In this document: in pieces, positions 1 to 6,405 of the stretch | Layout of the letters: each line of letters opens with the position of its first letter | Position numbering within the stretch: position 1 is the first letter of the stretch | Assembly (NCBI GenBank): GCA_023133315.1 | Contig: JAGLWR010000045.1 | Location: 1-8,357, forward strand | Direction: 5' to 3' | Length of the DNA: 8,357 nt | Source: Methanomicrobia archaeon | GTDB taxonomy: Archaea; Methanobacteriota_B; Thermococci; Methanofastidiosales; B48-G16 | Position numbers and translations under genes: made by a program | The notes under the pieces: model-generated | The model's database searches: none | What the model was told of the DNA's origin: nothing | What the model saw: only the letters and a program-made list of their open reading frames with translations

Positions 1-578
1 AGACATAAGATATCGAAAATGACAGAAGGAATATAATGGCTTAAAAAGCTTGGAAGTATCGATTTTGTCTTATAATTCATGTACCCTAAAACAATTCCTG
101 CTATGAAGGAGTAATATACTTCGATGGGTGGTTTTCCTATGTGTAAAATTCCGTAAGGAATCGTCTGCACTATTATCGCATACCACCCTATCTTTTCTTT
201 GAGCTCGAACATTAAAAATCCTCTGAAAAAAAACTCCGTTGAAAGCATCACCAGACCTATAAAAAGCTCATTTTTTACAAAGGAAAGAAGAGAATCGGCA
301 TGGAATAGAGGATAGTAATTTTTAAATTCTTCAAGACTTGATCCGTAAATCATTATTGGAAGAGATATTATAAGGATCAAGAAGAAATAAAGTAAAGATT
401 TTTTATAATTTTTGAAATTCAATCCGTAATTTTTTGGATTCTTTTTTAGAAAGTATAAAAGTAAAATAGGAATGCCGAGATAAAAAATACCAAGTTTTAA
501 TGCCCAGAACCCTATTGAAGACGCAGAGATCATTCTATTAATCAAAAGTATTATGCCAAAACTCAGCAACAACAACAT
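1..578 (-). CDS. CPBP-family intramembrane metalloprotease, 3' end cut off by the window edge
   Basis: Translating leftward from the ATG at 578 gives 192 open codons running off the window edge. The protein is very hydrophobic, with about five to six likely membrane segments (around residues 1-14, 22-44, 61-79, 103-124, 132-146 and 155-168). Signatures of the CPBP (Abi/CAAX-protease-like) family are visible: TEFFFRG at 114-120, a His in YGILH (H146), and a late Ser-His at 180-181. Family members usually carry two adjacent Glu residues in the first motif. Here the first is Thr and only E115 remains, as I recall from the EFFFRG-type subfamily. The start is fixed by an in-frame TGA, the stop of the upstream radical SAM gene, 3 bases before it. 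A GGTG at 588-585 can serve as ribosome binding site. The two genes are almost certainly co-transcribed. The substrate is unknown; such enzymes process prenylated proteins, peptides or signalling proteins in the membrane. Confidence 0.85.
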   Translation of the reverse strand, partial: MLLLLSFGIILLINRMISASSIGFWALKLGIFYLGIPILLLYFLKKNPKNYGLNFKNYKKSLLYFFLILIISLPIMIYGSSLEEFKNYYPLFHADSLLSFVKNELFIGLVMLSTEFFFRGFLMFELKEKIGWYAIIVQTIPYGILHIGKPPIEVYYSFIAGIVLGYMNYKTKSILPSFLSHYIPSVIFDILC

Positions 579-581
579 GAT

Positions 582-1583
582 TCACACCAGAGGTATATAC
601 TCCATTCTTTCTTTCCCGTATGTGGGATATTCCTTTACTATTCCAGCTTTTACCTGCCTTTTTTTCAACAATTCTGCTATCTCCGAGAGTACAAACCAGT
701 GGATATAGATTTTATTCTGGAGATAATCCTTTTCTATCATTTCCTCCGAGATCTCTACATTCTCTACGATGAACTCGTATACAGAGTCAATATTTTCGAA
801 ACACTCTATGACTCCTTTGACAATAAGGCAGTCCTCTATCTCTTCGTAAGGCCTCTTTACATTTCTTGCTCTTCTCTTCAGTCTTTCTCTTAACTGTACC
901 GAGTCTTTAAAAGAAGAAGAACAGTAATGGATCATCAGATCCAGATCTTTATATTTTTCAACGATCGCTAACGCTGTCTCCTCACTTCCTACAACTGCGG
1001 AGTTTTCCTTGAACTTAAAGCCCCTTTTTCTAAGTTCTTCAATATTTGTCGCAGAGTATTCCAATTCGTTCAGATTTAGAAACTTTGCACCTACATCGTC
1101 TAAATATTTTACAAATTTTTCTATGTACTCTTTGTCTATTGCCGGAATCTCGGCACCTACATCAAAATCGTATCGTAAAGCTCTTTCTATTATACTCCAA
1201 TCTTTTTGGGGATGAAAACGCATCTCATCGATACAACTCTCCAGTCTTTCAAAGATCTCGTCTGTACAAAGGGTACCTGATGTGTAAAGGTGGATATGAT
1301 GATTATGAAACTCTTCTTTCAGGAGAGATGCGTAATGGATCGTCCTTTCTATTTTCAGGAGAGGATCTCCTCCTGTAATTCCCGTGCCTTCAGCATTCAT
1401 GAGATGCGCTTCTTCAATGATATCGTAATCACCGAATACCTCTCTTTCATTGGCATAAGTGACATCTTTATTTCTCCTTTTTTCAGATAGTGGACAGTAA
1501 TAACAGGAATCTGTGCACAATCCCGTCACGAAAAGAACGAGTTTGCCTCCTCTCTCACATATCTTGCATCCTTCAGGTATCAT
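582..1583 (-). CDS. radical SAM protein, COG2108-type (related to pyruvate formate-lyase activating enzyme)
   Basis: This 333-residue protein is a radical SAM enzyme. CTDSCYYC at residues 23-30 is the CxxxCxxC site that ligates the 4Fe-4S cluster, with three Cys exposing one iron to S-adenosylmethionine. GITGGDPLL at 68-76 is the GG motif that contacts the SAM amino group. Two further Cys, C6 and C9, form a CxxC directly before the core and could bind metal or a second cluster. The rest follows a partial TIM-barrel pattern, and the C-terminal third (about 235-333) is a charged accessory domain. I place it in the archaeal COG2108 group by overall appearance; to my knowledge its substrate is unknown. 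The ATG at 1583 is preceded by GAGAGGAT about 4 bases upstream and by a TATA-like box 26.5 bp away. The CPBP protease gene follows 3 bases after the stop. Confidence 0.85.
   Translation of the reverse strand: MIPEGCKICERGGKLVLFVTGLCTDSCYYCPLSEKRRNKDVTYANEREVFGDYDIIEEAHLMNAEGTGITGGDPLLKIERTIHYASLLKEEFHNHHIHLYTSGTLCTDEIFERLESCIDEMRFHPQKDWSIIERALRYDFDVGAEIPAIDKEYIEKFVKYLDDVGAKFLNLNELEYSATNIEELRKRGFKFKENSAVVGSEETALAIVEKYKDLDLMIHYCSSSFKDSVQLRERLKRRARNVKRPYEEIEDCLIVKGVIECFENIDSVYEFIVENVEISEEMIEKDYLQNKIYIHWFVLSEIAELLKKRQVKAGIVKEYPTYGKERMEYIPLV
585..588 (-). promoter_or_regulatory. Shine-Dalgarno-like GGTG before the CPBP gene
   Basis: GGTG lies over the last codons of the radical SAM gene, 6 bases before the ATG at 578. 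It matches the archaeal 16S rRNA tail complement (GGTGAT). It supports translation of this internal operon gene from a shared transcript, unlike the genes that appear leaderless. Confidence 0.45.
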
Positions 1584-1604
1584 TACATCCTCTCTTCGGG
1601 AAGA

Positions 1605-1614
1605 TTTTTAAAAT
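1605..1614 (-). promoter_or_regulatory. TATA box of the radical SAM / CPBP operon
   Basis: On the minus strand the sequence reads ATTTTAAAAA, centred 26.5 bp before the ATG at 1583. Archaeal transcription usually starts about 25 bp downstream of the TATA centre, so the mRNA would begin at or just before the start codon. The assignment rests on AT-rich composition and spacing only. Confidence 0.45.
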
Positions 1615-1648
1615 GTTTCCATCGTATTGTAAAAAGCAAAGTAATTTT

Positions 1649-1700
1649 AAAAAATTAGGAATGTCGAAAAGAGTCTTCTGCTCTGGAAGTCACGCTTCCA
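1649..1700 (-). terminator. possible 3' end of the secreted-protein transcript
   Basis: A 6-bp inverted repeat (TGGAAG, 5-base loop, CTTCCA; 1684-1689 with 1695-1700) lies across the stop codon of the leftward gene. About 30 bases further on, the minus strand has a run of six T (1649-1654). Archaeal termination mainly needs T-runs, so the run is the likelier signal. The hairpin is too far from it for a classical intrinsic terminator. Confidence 0.3.
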
Positions 1701-3123
1701 ATTCGTCTTCGAGAAGCTTGATTAGTGACAAGTCTTTATCCTGCTTTATTATTCCAAATATCTCCGAATCTTCTGTGAGGAAGTCCTTGGTCAAGCCCAA
1801 CATCACAGCTTTTTGTCCGCTGCCGTCTTTCAGTTCATTCCACAGCATATAACTCTTTATGGCCTCCATGAGTATCGTGTCGTCCGGTCCGCTATCGACC
1901 TCGTGGTGCGCGAGCATCTTGGCAAAGCCTAACGGAAGGGTTAATTTGTTAAATATTGAGTAGTCGGGATAACCTGAACTGGTTTTTTTGTCTATTCTTG
2001 AATATCCCACCCTCATGTCAACAAGGCTAATCAACTCGCCTAAAACTCCCTCTTCCTTAAAGCTACGCGCCCCCGCTTTTTTTATGCAGTCATCGACCTC
2101 GCCGACTACTGCTGTATATTTGTCCCACTCTCCTTCAAAAACAGGCCCCTTTCCATATATGTATATATTACTGGGTGTCATGTAGTATGCCTCGCCTTTG
2201 TCGAAGTCGCGGAATATTGTGTCGACGTGGTTAATTCTGTTTACGGACTTGCCTAATGCCGATGCCATCGGCATGGCTCTGGCGTTTAGGCCGTGTTTTT
2301 CGAACAGATAGTTCAGTCCGGGGCAGATGAGTGTCGTGTTGCCAGCGCAGGATGTGAAATACTTGCTTTTCACCTCTTCCTGCAGCGCTTCTGCTATCTC
2401 CAGCGCTGTCGGGTTGTCTGGTAGCTTTGCATCGACATCTTTGACTATTTCCAATGCCCCTTTGTCGAGCGTGAAGTATTTATCCTCGTCCTGATTAAAA
2501 ATTGTTGCTCCTTTCTTATAATGCATCGGATTTTTGAGAGCGTCTTCCTGGAGGTCGTTGAACTGTTGCTCTGTCATTGTGTGCATGTCGTCTTCTATCC
2601 ATGGCGTAGAGTAGCCGTTGTCGTATTTGTCTGCGTTTGGTCCTACCCAGTCGACGCGTATGATGTCTGCCGCGGTCTTGTTTATTGTGAATTCTTTTTC
2701 TGTTGTCTGGCCTTTCGTGTCTTCCACGAATATCTTTCCGTCGTATTTCGTGAACCATTCTAAGTCCAGCAGGGCTTTGTATGTGGAGCCGTCTTTTTCG
2801 AGTTCTATGGTTTGTCCGTCGAGTTCTGCGTATACAGATGTTATTCCTTTATCATCTGTCGCGCTGACAGACAATTCTATCTGCATGGGCTGGTTGCTGA
2901 ACGTGAGCCTGTAGTTGCCGACCTGTTTTTCTATAACATCTGTATTATAGCCAGATATGATAGGAGGGTTGTCGGGAGCTAAAGTTGTGGTCGGTGGAGG
3001 TGTTGTTGGAGGCTCTGTTAACTCTGGTGTTGTTGTGGGCGGTATCGTAGATGATCCTGGACTCTCAGAGATACAGAGGGAAAAAAACATTATGCCTATG
3101 AGAAGTAAGCTCCACTGTTTCAT
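1690..3123 (-). CDS. secreted Thr/Pro-linker protein with Ig-like and possible transglutaminase-like domains
   Basis: The 477-residue protein begins with a signal peptide (MKQWSLLL... to about 18). A Cys at 17 might be lipidated, but its context FSLC is a poor lipobox because the residue before Cys is Leu. A Thr/Pro-rich linker (about 24-50) would hold the rest away from the membrane, as in many archaeal surface proteins. Residues about 55-148 look like a beta-sandwich (ATDDKGITSVYAELDG). The C-terminal part includes TSCAGNTTLICPGLNYLF (C259, C267), GLNARA (278-283) and NHVDTIF (H299), reminiscent of a transglutaminase-like Cys-His core. The usual third residue, Asp before Pro, appears as Thr in MTPSN (315-319), so activity is uncertain. 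Base composition differs from neighbours: 31 of 60 G+C at 2221-2280, against 15-16 of 60 in sampled lines of adjacent genes. The ATG at 3123 has a TATA box 25 bp upstream and no Shine-Dalgarno. Function unknown. Confidence 0.8.
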   Translation of the reverse strand: MKQWSLLLIGIMFFSLCISESPGSSTIPPTTTPELTEPPTTPPPTTTLAPDNPPIISGYNTDVIEKQVGNYRLTFSNQPMQIELSVSATDDKGITSVYAELDGQTIELEKDGSTYKALLDLEWFTKYDGKIFVEDTKGQTTEKEFTINKTAADIIRVDWVGPNADKYDNGYSTPWIEDDMHTMTEQQFNDLQEDALKNPMHYKKGATIFNQDEDKYFTLDKGALEIVKDVDAKLPDNPTALEIAEALQEEVKSKYFTSCAGNTTLICPGLNYLFEKHGLNARAMPMASALGKSVNRINHVDTIFRDFDKGEAYYMTPSNIYIYGKGPVFEGEWDKYTAVVGEVDDCIKKAGARSFKEEGVLGELISLVDMRVGYSRIDKKTSSGYPDYSIFNKLTLPLGFAKMLAHHEVDSGPDDTILMEAIKSYMLWNELKDGSGQKAVMLGLTKDFLTEDSEIFGIIKQDKDLSLIKLLEDELEA

Positions 3124-3143
3124 AAGAAGGATTTAGAAAAGGG

Positions 3144-3152
3144 ATATAAAAA
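3144..3152 (-). promoter_or_regulatory. TATA box of the secreted-protein gene
   Basis: The minus strand reads TTTTTATAT, centred 25 bp before the ATG at 3123. No Shine-Dalgarno is visible between it and the start, so a leaderless mRNA is predicted. It sits in a 74-bp divergent spacer shared with the antitoxin promoter. Confidence 0.55.
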
Positions 3153-3168
3153 TGTTATGCCCAAAAGA

Positions 3169-3176
3169 TTTATTAA
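3169..3176 (+). promoter_or_regulatory. TATA box of the toxin-antitoxin operon
   Basis: TTTATTAA is centred 25.5 bp before the antitoxin ATG at 3198, with AAAAG just upstream as a possible purine-rich BRE. The bases up to the ATG carry no Shine-Dalgarno, so the transcript should begin at the start codon. Confidence 0.55.
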
Positions 3177-3197
3177 GTCCAGAGACCAAGAACTATT

Positions 3198-3386
3198 ATG
3201 AAAATAAAAGCCATATACAAAAATAATGTTTTAAAACCGTTGGAAAAGTTAGATTTAAAAGAGGGTGAAGAGGTAGAGATAGAAGTAAAAGAAAAAAGAG
3301 ATATTAAATCATTGAGGGGGAGTTTAAAGATTGATTCGCGAGTTGTCGATAAAATTGTTGAAGATGAGTCCTGGGTGTCACTGTGA
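3198..3386 (+). CDS. VapB-like antitoxin, DUF104 (AF2212-like) family
   Basis: This 62-residue protein has the typical DUF104 start: MKIKAIYKNNVLKPLEKLDL followed by a KEGEEVEIEV strand. It is a small beta-rich module common in archaea and usually found directly before a PIN-domain toxin gene. The C-terminal tail (about 33-62), including RDIKSLRG, is the likely toxin-wrapping segment and ends in ESWVSL. In this family the antitoxin is expected to block the PIN nuclease by direct binding and often to repress its own promoter. The stop overlaps the toxin start by 4 bases (GTGA at 3383-3386), so translation is probably coupled. I leave the symbol empty because DUF104 proteins are not sequence relatives of classical AbrB-type VapB. 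Confidence 0.88.
   Translation: MKIKAIYKNNVLKPLEKLDLKEGEEVEIEVKEKRDIKSLRGSLKIDSRVVDKIVEDESWVSL
3373..3377 (+). promoter_or_regulatory. Shine-Dalgarno-like GGGTG for the toxin GTG start
   Basis: GGGTG near the end of the antitoxin gene is 5 bases before the GTG at 3383. It supports that non-ATG start and translational coupling. Confidence 0.5.
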
Positions 3387-3862
3387 GTGATCCTATCTTC
3401 ATTGATGCAAATATATTCATATATTATGTTACGGAACATCCTCAGTTCGTCGATTCATGTGAGGACCTCATACAACGCATGGAAAAAAGGAAGATCATTG
3501 GAATAACATCTATATTTGTTCTCAATGAAGTCCTACATAAAATGATGATTTTAGAGGTTTGTAAAAAATATAACAAAACTATGGGACAAGCGATAGGATA
3601 TTTGAAAAGGAGTCCTGAAGCAATATCCAGGTTGAGCAGCAGCAAGAGTAATATAGAAGAAATTATGAATATAGGAGGATTACAAATTGTAGAGGTGCCA
3701 AGTCATCTCTTCGAGAAGGCAGTAGAAATTTCATGGAAATATGGACTGCTTACAACAGACGCATTTCATGTTGCAACAATGAAACAATACGGAATAAAAA
3801 ATATAGCCACCTTTGATAAGGACTTTGAGAGGGTAGAGTTTGTGAATGTGGTGGAACTTTAG
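3383..3862 (+). CDS. vapC: PIN-domain ribonuclease toxin (VapC family)
   Basis: The 159-residue protein is a complete PIN domain. The acidic residues expected to bind Mg2+ or Mn2+ are in place: D8 in FIDANIF, E49 in LNEVLHK, D126 in LTTDAFH and D145 in ATFDKDFE, with D147 close by. Proteins of this family are site-specific endoribonucleases that cut tRNA or rRNA and halt growth when their antitoxin is lost; the target here cannot be read from sequence. Translation starts at a GTG whose last two bases overlap the antitoxin stop (GTGA), with GGGTG 5 bases upstream. The reading frame is intact, so the module may be functional. Such pairs move between archaeal genomes readily, although its base composition does not obviously differ from that of its low-GC neighbours. 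Confidence 0.93.
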   Translation: MSDPIFIDANIFIYYVTEHPQFVDSCEDLIQRMEKRKIIGITSIFVLNEVLHKMMILEVCKKYNKTMGQAIGYLKRSPEAISRLSSSKSNIEEIMNIGGLQIVEVPSHLFEKAVEISWKYGLLTTDAFHVATMKQYGIKNIATFDKDFERVEFVNVVEL

Positions 3863-3989
3863 AAATTGTGTTAATCAGTTAAGACGCCCCTTGAAAATTC
3901 TAGTGCATCCATTCCTCATAATTATAAAGAAAATACTATCAAAACTGTTATCAATGCCCAGGTTTTCATAGACGATATTGAGATATAGA

Positions 3990-4008
3990 AAATAAAAAAA
4001 TTTTTGTT
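3990..4008 (+). terminator. possible T-run terminator after the toxin gene
   Basis: The spacer 3863-4078 (216 bases) holds an A-tract followed by five T and a TTGTT stretch around 4001-4008. It would suit archaeal T-run termination of the toxin-antitoxin transcript. Apart from this, the promoter at 4051 and a short open stretch (3875-3985) without a start codon, I see nothing in the spacer. Confidence 0.25.
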
Positions 4009-4050
4009 CTGCCCCATATCTTAAGATTCCTTTAGCTCAAACACCAATTA

Positions 4051-4058
4051 TTTATACA
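4051..4058 (+). promoter_or_regulatory. TATA box of the aminopeptidase gene
   Basis: TTTATACA is centred 24.5 bp before the ATG at 4079. No Shine-Dalgarno precedes the ATG (context CTCGTAAC), so the mRNA should be leaderless. Confidence 0.55.
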
Positions 4059-4078
4059 ATTGAATAAAATCTCGTAAC

Positions 4079-5830
4079 ATGTTCAAGAAAATATTGGAGG
4101 ATTCAAAAAGAGAAGTTTCGGGAAAAAATGCAAAAAAGTACGTTTCTAAAATTGTACAATTTCACAGGATCCAGGCTACAGAAGGGTACAATAAAGCCGC
4201 GTCTCTCTGCAAGAAGATTTTTGAAGAAAATGGAATCGAAGCAGAGATTCTTGAGTACGATTCTGACGGAAAAACAATGTACCTCGGTTTTTTATCTCCC
4301 GAGGGTTGGAGTATAAAGAAAGCAGTTTTGAAAATAGATGATAAAGAATATGCAAACTTTGAGAAAGAAAATATTTCTGTAATACAAAGGAGTATCCCCT
4401 TTAAAGGAGAAGTTGATTTAATATATGCTGAAAAAGAGGAGGATTTCAAAAAAGGATGTTTGGTCTTTACTCATGATTTTAAGAAAGGCAAGGATTTTGC
4501 AAGAAATTACGGCTGTCCGGGGATAGTAACAGATGAAAATAAGAGCAAATTCGATGCTCCTGACTCTCTTCAATATCTTTCATTCTGGGGGGAAAAATTA
4601 TTTGGATTTGTAATATCTCCACGAGAAGGGGAAAAACTTGAGAAAGAGCTTAAAAAAGGAAAAAAGAAAGCGTATGTAGATATAGAATCTTCGATCCATC
4701 CTTCAAAGATGCAGATAGTTTCAGCAAGGATAGATGGAGAAAAAGATGAGGAAATAATCCTGATCTCCCATTTATGTCATCCTACTCCCGGCGGAAACGA
4801 CAATGCTTCAGGTGTCGGGTTAGCTCTCGAGATAGCAAGAGTCTTAAAGAAATTCAAAACCCCGAAAAGAGGTATACGAATTTTACTCGTCCCCGAGATA
4901 CACGGCACTGCCGCATTCATTTCTCAGAACAGAAATTTTCTCTGCGGGTTAAATCTTGATATGGTAGGGGAGAATCAGTTTTTATGTAACTCTCCACTTT
5001 TAATAGAGAAAACTCCTGATGCAACTCCATTTTTCGGAAACTATCTTTTAGAAGCGATCTTAGAAGAGGTAAAAAAAGAAGTTTCAAACCTTCAGAACAC
5101 TTTTAAATATCCTTTGTTCATGTCTTCCATAACACCTTTTTCAGGAGGAAGTGATCACTGGATACTCTCCGATCCGACAATAGGGATCCCAACTCCGATG
5201 ATAATCCACTGGCCCGACAAATTTTACCATACCTCTTTTGACACGATAGATAAAGTAGATGAAAAAGAACTCAAAAGAGTTGGAGTAATCGCCGCCACGT
5301 ATCTCTATTTTATTGCAAACATGGGCAGAAAAGAAGCAGAATGGATGGCGAGAATAGTAACTCAAAGAGCAAAGCAGAGAATTCTGGAAACTTCAGATAT
5401 AGACTATACGGTAGATGTGGAAAAAAAGAATCTGGATTCTATAAAAAGGATAGAAAATATAGATGTTAAAAGTTTAAAAAAAGAGATAGAAGATCTAGCG
5501 GATTTTGAAAGGAAAAAAATCAAAATAAAAAAGAAAAAAACTTTGAAAAAAGGTATAGTCCCAAAGAGAAAGTTTATGGGTCCTATATCCCTCAGTAAAA
5601 CACTACTTGAAATGCCTCTCAGCGAAAAAAAGAAGTTCGATGAGATGATGGAAAAATATAAAGATGTTAAAGGAACTTTGGATCTAGCGGTATTCTGGGC
5701 AGATGAAAATAGGGATATCTACGAGATCTCGGAAAACGTGAAAAACGAGATCGGAAAGAGCAATACAGATTTTCTAATATGGTACTTCGAGTTTCTGGAA
5801 AAACATAACTTGATTGATGTAGAGAGATGA
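4079..5830 (+). CDS. M28-like / DUF4910-like metallo-aminopeptidase with C-terminal winged-helix-like tail
   Basis: The 583-residue protein has the co-catalytic zinc pattern of M28-type aminopeptidases. Candidate ligands are H231 in ISHLCHP, D241 in GGNDNASG, E273 in VPEIHGT, D294 in LNLDMVGE and H384 in YHTSFDT; SGGSDH at 355-360 also fits. The HLCHP...NDNASG spacing resembles the DUF4910 group more than classical M28. Residues about 105-205 form an inserted domain that looks like a protease-associated (PA) module. After the catalytic part comes a charged segment with a Lys-rich stretch (479-491, KKIKIKKKK). The tail from about 500 to 583 is compatible with the winged helix found behind such enzymes. 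There is no signal peptide, so it probably acts in the cytoplasm, cleaving N-terminal residues from peptides. Substrate preference is unknown. It is transcribed alone and faces the regulator gene tail to tail. Confidence 0.82.
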   Translation: MFKKILEDSKREVSGKNAKKYVSKIVQFHRIQATEGYNKAASLCKKIFEENGIEAEILEYDSDGKTMYLGFLSPEGWSIKKAVLKIDDKEYANFEKENISVIQRSIPFKGEVDLIYAEKEEDFKKGCLVFTHDFKKGKDFARNYGCPGIVTDENKSKFDAPDSLQYLSFWGEKLFGFVISPREGEKLEKELKKGKKKAYVDIESSIHPSKMQIVSARIDGEKDEEIILISHLCHPTPGGNDNASGVGLALEIARVLKKFKTPKRGIRILLVPEIHGTAAFISQNRNFLCGLNLDMVGENQFLCNSPLLIEKTPDATPFFGNYLLEAILEEVKKEVSNLQNTFKYPLFMSSITPFSGGSDHWILSDPTIGIPTPMIIHWPDKFYHTSFDTIDKVDEKELKRVGVIAATYLYFIANMGRKEAEWMARIVTQRAKQRILETSDIDYTVDVEKKNLDSIKRIENIDVKSLKKEIEDLADFERKKIKIKKKKTLKKGIVPKRKFMGPISLSKTLLEMPLSEKKKFDEMMEKYKDVKGTLDLAVFWADENRDIYEISENVKNEIGKSNTDFLIWYFEFLEKHNLIDVER

Positions 5831-5849
5831 AGGGTTAACTGAGTTCACA

Positions 5850-5858
5850 TTTTTATTC
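5850..5858 (+). terminator. T-rich stretch between convergent genes
   Basis: The 28 bases between the aminopeptidase and regulator stops hold TTTTTATTC on the plus strand, enough for archaeal T-run termination of the rightward transcript. No hairpin and no matching T-run on the opposite strand are seen. Confidence 0.3.
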
Positions 5859-6359
5859 TTAATATATCGAAACCCTTTTCACTCCCTCGACATTCAAAAA
5901 GTGATCAAGGAGTTCTCCGGGAACCTTTTTTTCCGTTATTATCGTAAGCTTTGGCTCCGGAAAGAGCGTCGGATCGTCTGCAACTATTTGTCTAATACTT
6001 ATGTTTTCTTGTGAGATCATCGCAGAGACCTTTGCAACGATCCCGACGGTGGATGCTTCTGCATATATCTCAACGACACCAAAATGCATCCTCTTTGCAA
6101 CTTCATTATAGAATGCAACGGAACCGAGATTTTTGAATACCGTGGAAAGTTCCTCATTTTTAAGTATCATCCTGACGGTTTCCTTCACTACTCTCCTATC
6201 AACGCCAACTGCTCGTGCAATACTTGTATACGAGATTTCAACTTCATTACAATATATCTTCTCATCTTCCTTGATGCTCAGCCCATATATCAGGAAGAGA
6301 GCTGCCACTTTTTTTCTTATGGGATGGTTCTCAAAATAACGCTCGACTTTATTCCACAT
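5859..6359 (-). CDS. HTH-ACT transcriptional regulator of amino-acid metabolism (COG2150-type)
   Basis: The 166-residue protein has two parts. Residues about 5-75 form a helix-turn-helix domain (YTSIARAVGVDRRVVKETVR, 44-63, is the likely turn and recognition helix). Residues about 95-166 form an ACT domain: VVEIYAEASTVGIVAKVSA (95-113), then a central strand-helix and VEGVKRVSIY at the end. ACT domains bind amino acids at dimer interfaces. This architecture matches the archaeal COG2150 group, predicted regulators of amino-acid metabolism. It is divergent from trpB2 with 99 bases between the starts, and that spacer holds a phased GTAC array. I infer that it controls trpB2 in response to an amino acid, perhaps tryptophan or another aromatic; the ligand is a guess. 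The ATG at 6359 has a TATA-like box 26 bp upstream and only a weak TGATC-like element before it. Confidence 0.85.
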   Translation of the reverse strand: MWNKVERYFENHPIRKKVAALFLIYGLSIKEDEKIYCNEVEISYTSIARAVGVDRRVVKETVRMILKNEELSTVFKNLGSVAFYNEVAKRMHFGVVEIYAEASTVGIVAKVSAMISQENISIRQIVADDPTLFPEPKLTIITEKKVPGELLDHFLNVEGVKRVSIY

Positions 6360-6380
6360 GTTACTAATGTGATCATCAAA

Positions 6381-6388
6381 CTTTTTAA
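6381..6388 (-). promoter_or_regulatory. TATA box of the HTH-ACT regulator gene
   Basis: The minus strand reads TTAAAAAG, centred about 26 bp before the ATG at 6359, so a leaderless start is predicted. The nearest GTAC site (6406-6409) lies upstream of this box and would not block it. Confidence 0.5.
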
Positions 6389-6405
6389 CAATTTTGGAGG
6401 TATGT

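Noticed and set aside
567..578. TTG/CAA triplet repeat at the CPBP gene start
   Set aside because: It simply encodes consecutive Leu residues of the first membrane segment; three to four units are too few to suggest phase variation.
1584..1689. Possible precursor peptide gene next to the radical SAM gene, as in RiPP clusters
   Set aside because: The 106 bases hold no small frame with a start and reasonable length on the minus strand. No precursor-like gene was seen, so a RiPP reading is not supported.
2516..2763. 80-residue open frames on both strands inside the secreted-protein gene
   Set aside because: They are shadows of the GC-richer coding sequence. One is Arg-rich with no domain pattern, and the 477-residue frame covering them has a signal peptide and domain-like structure.
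3863..4078. Possible tRNA or small RNA gene in the largest spacer
   Set aside because: No T-loop (GGTTCAA-like) sequence, no cloverleaf pairing and no GC-rich block were seen; the spacer is AT-rich throughout.
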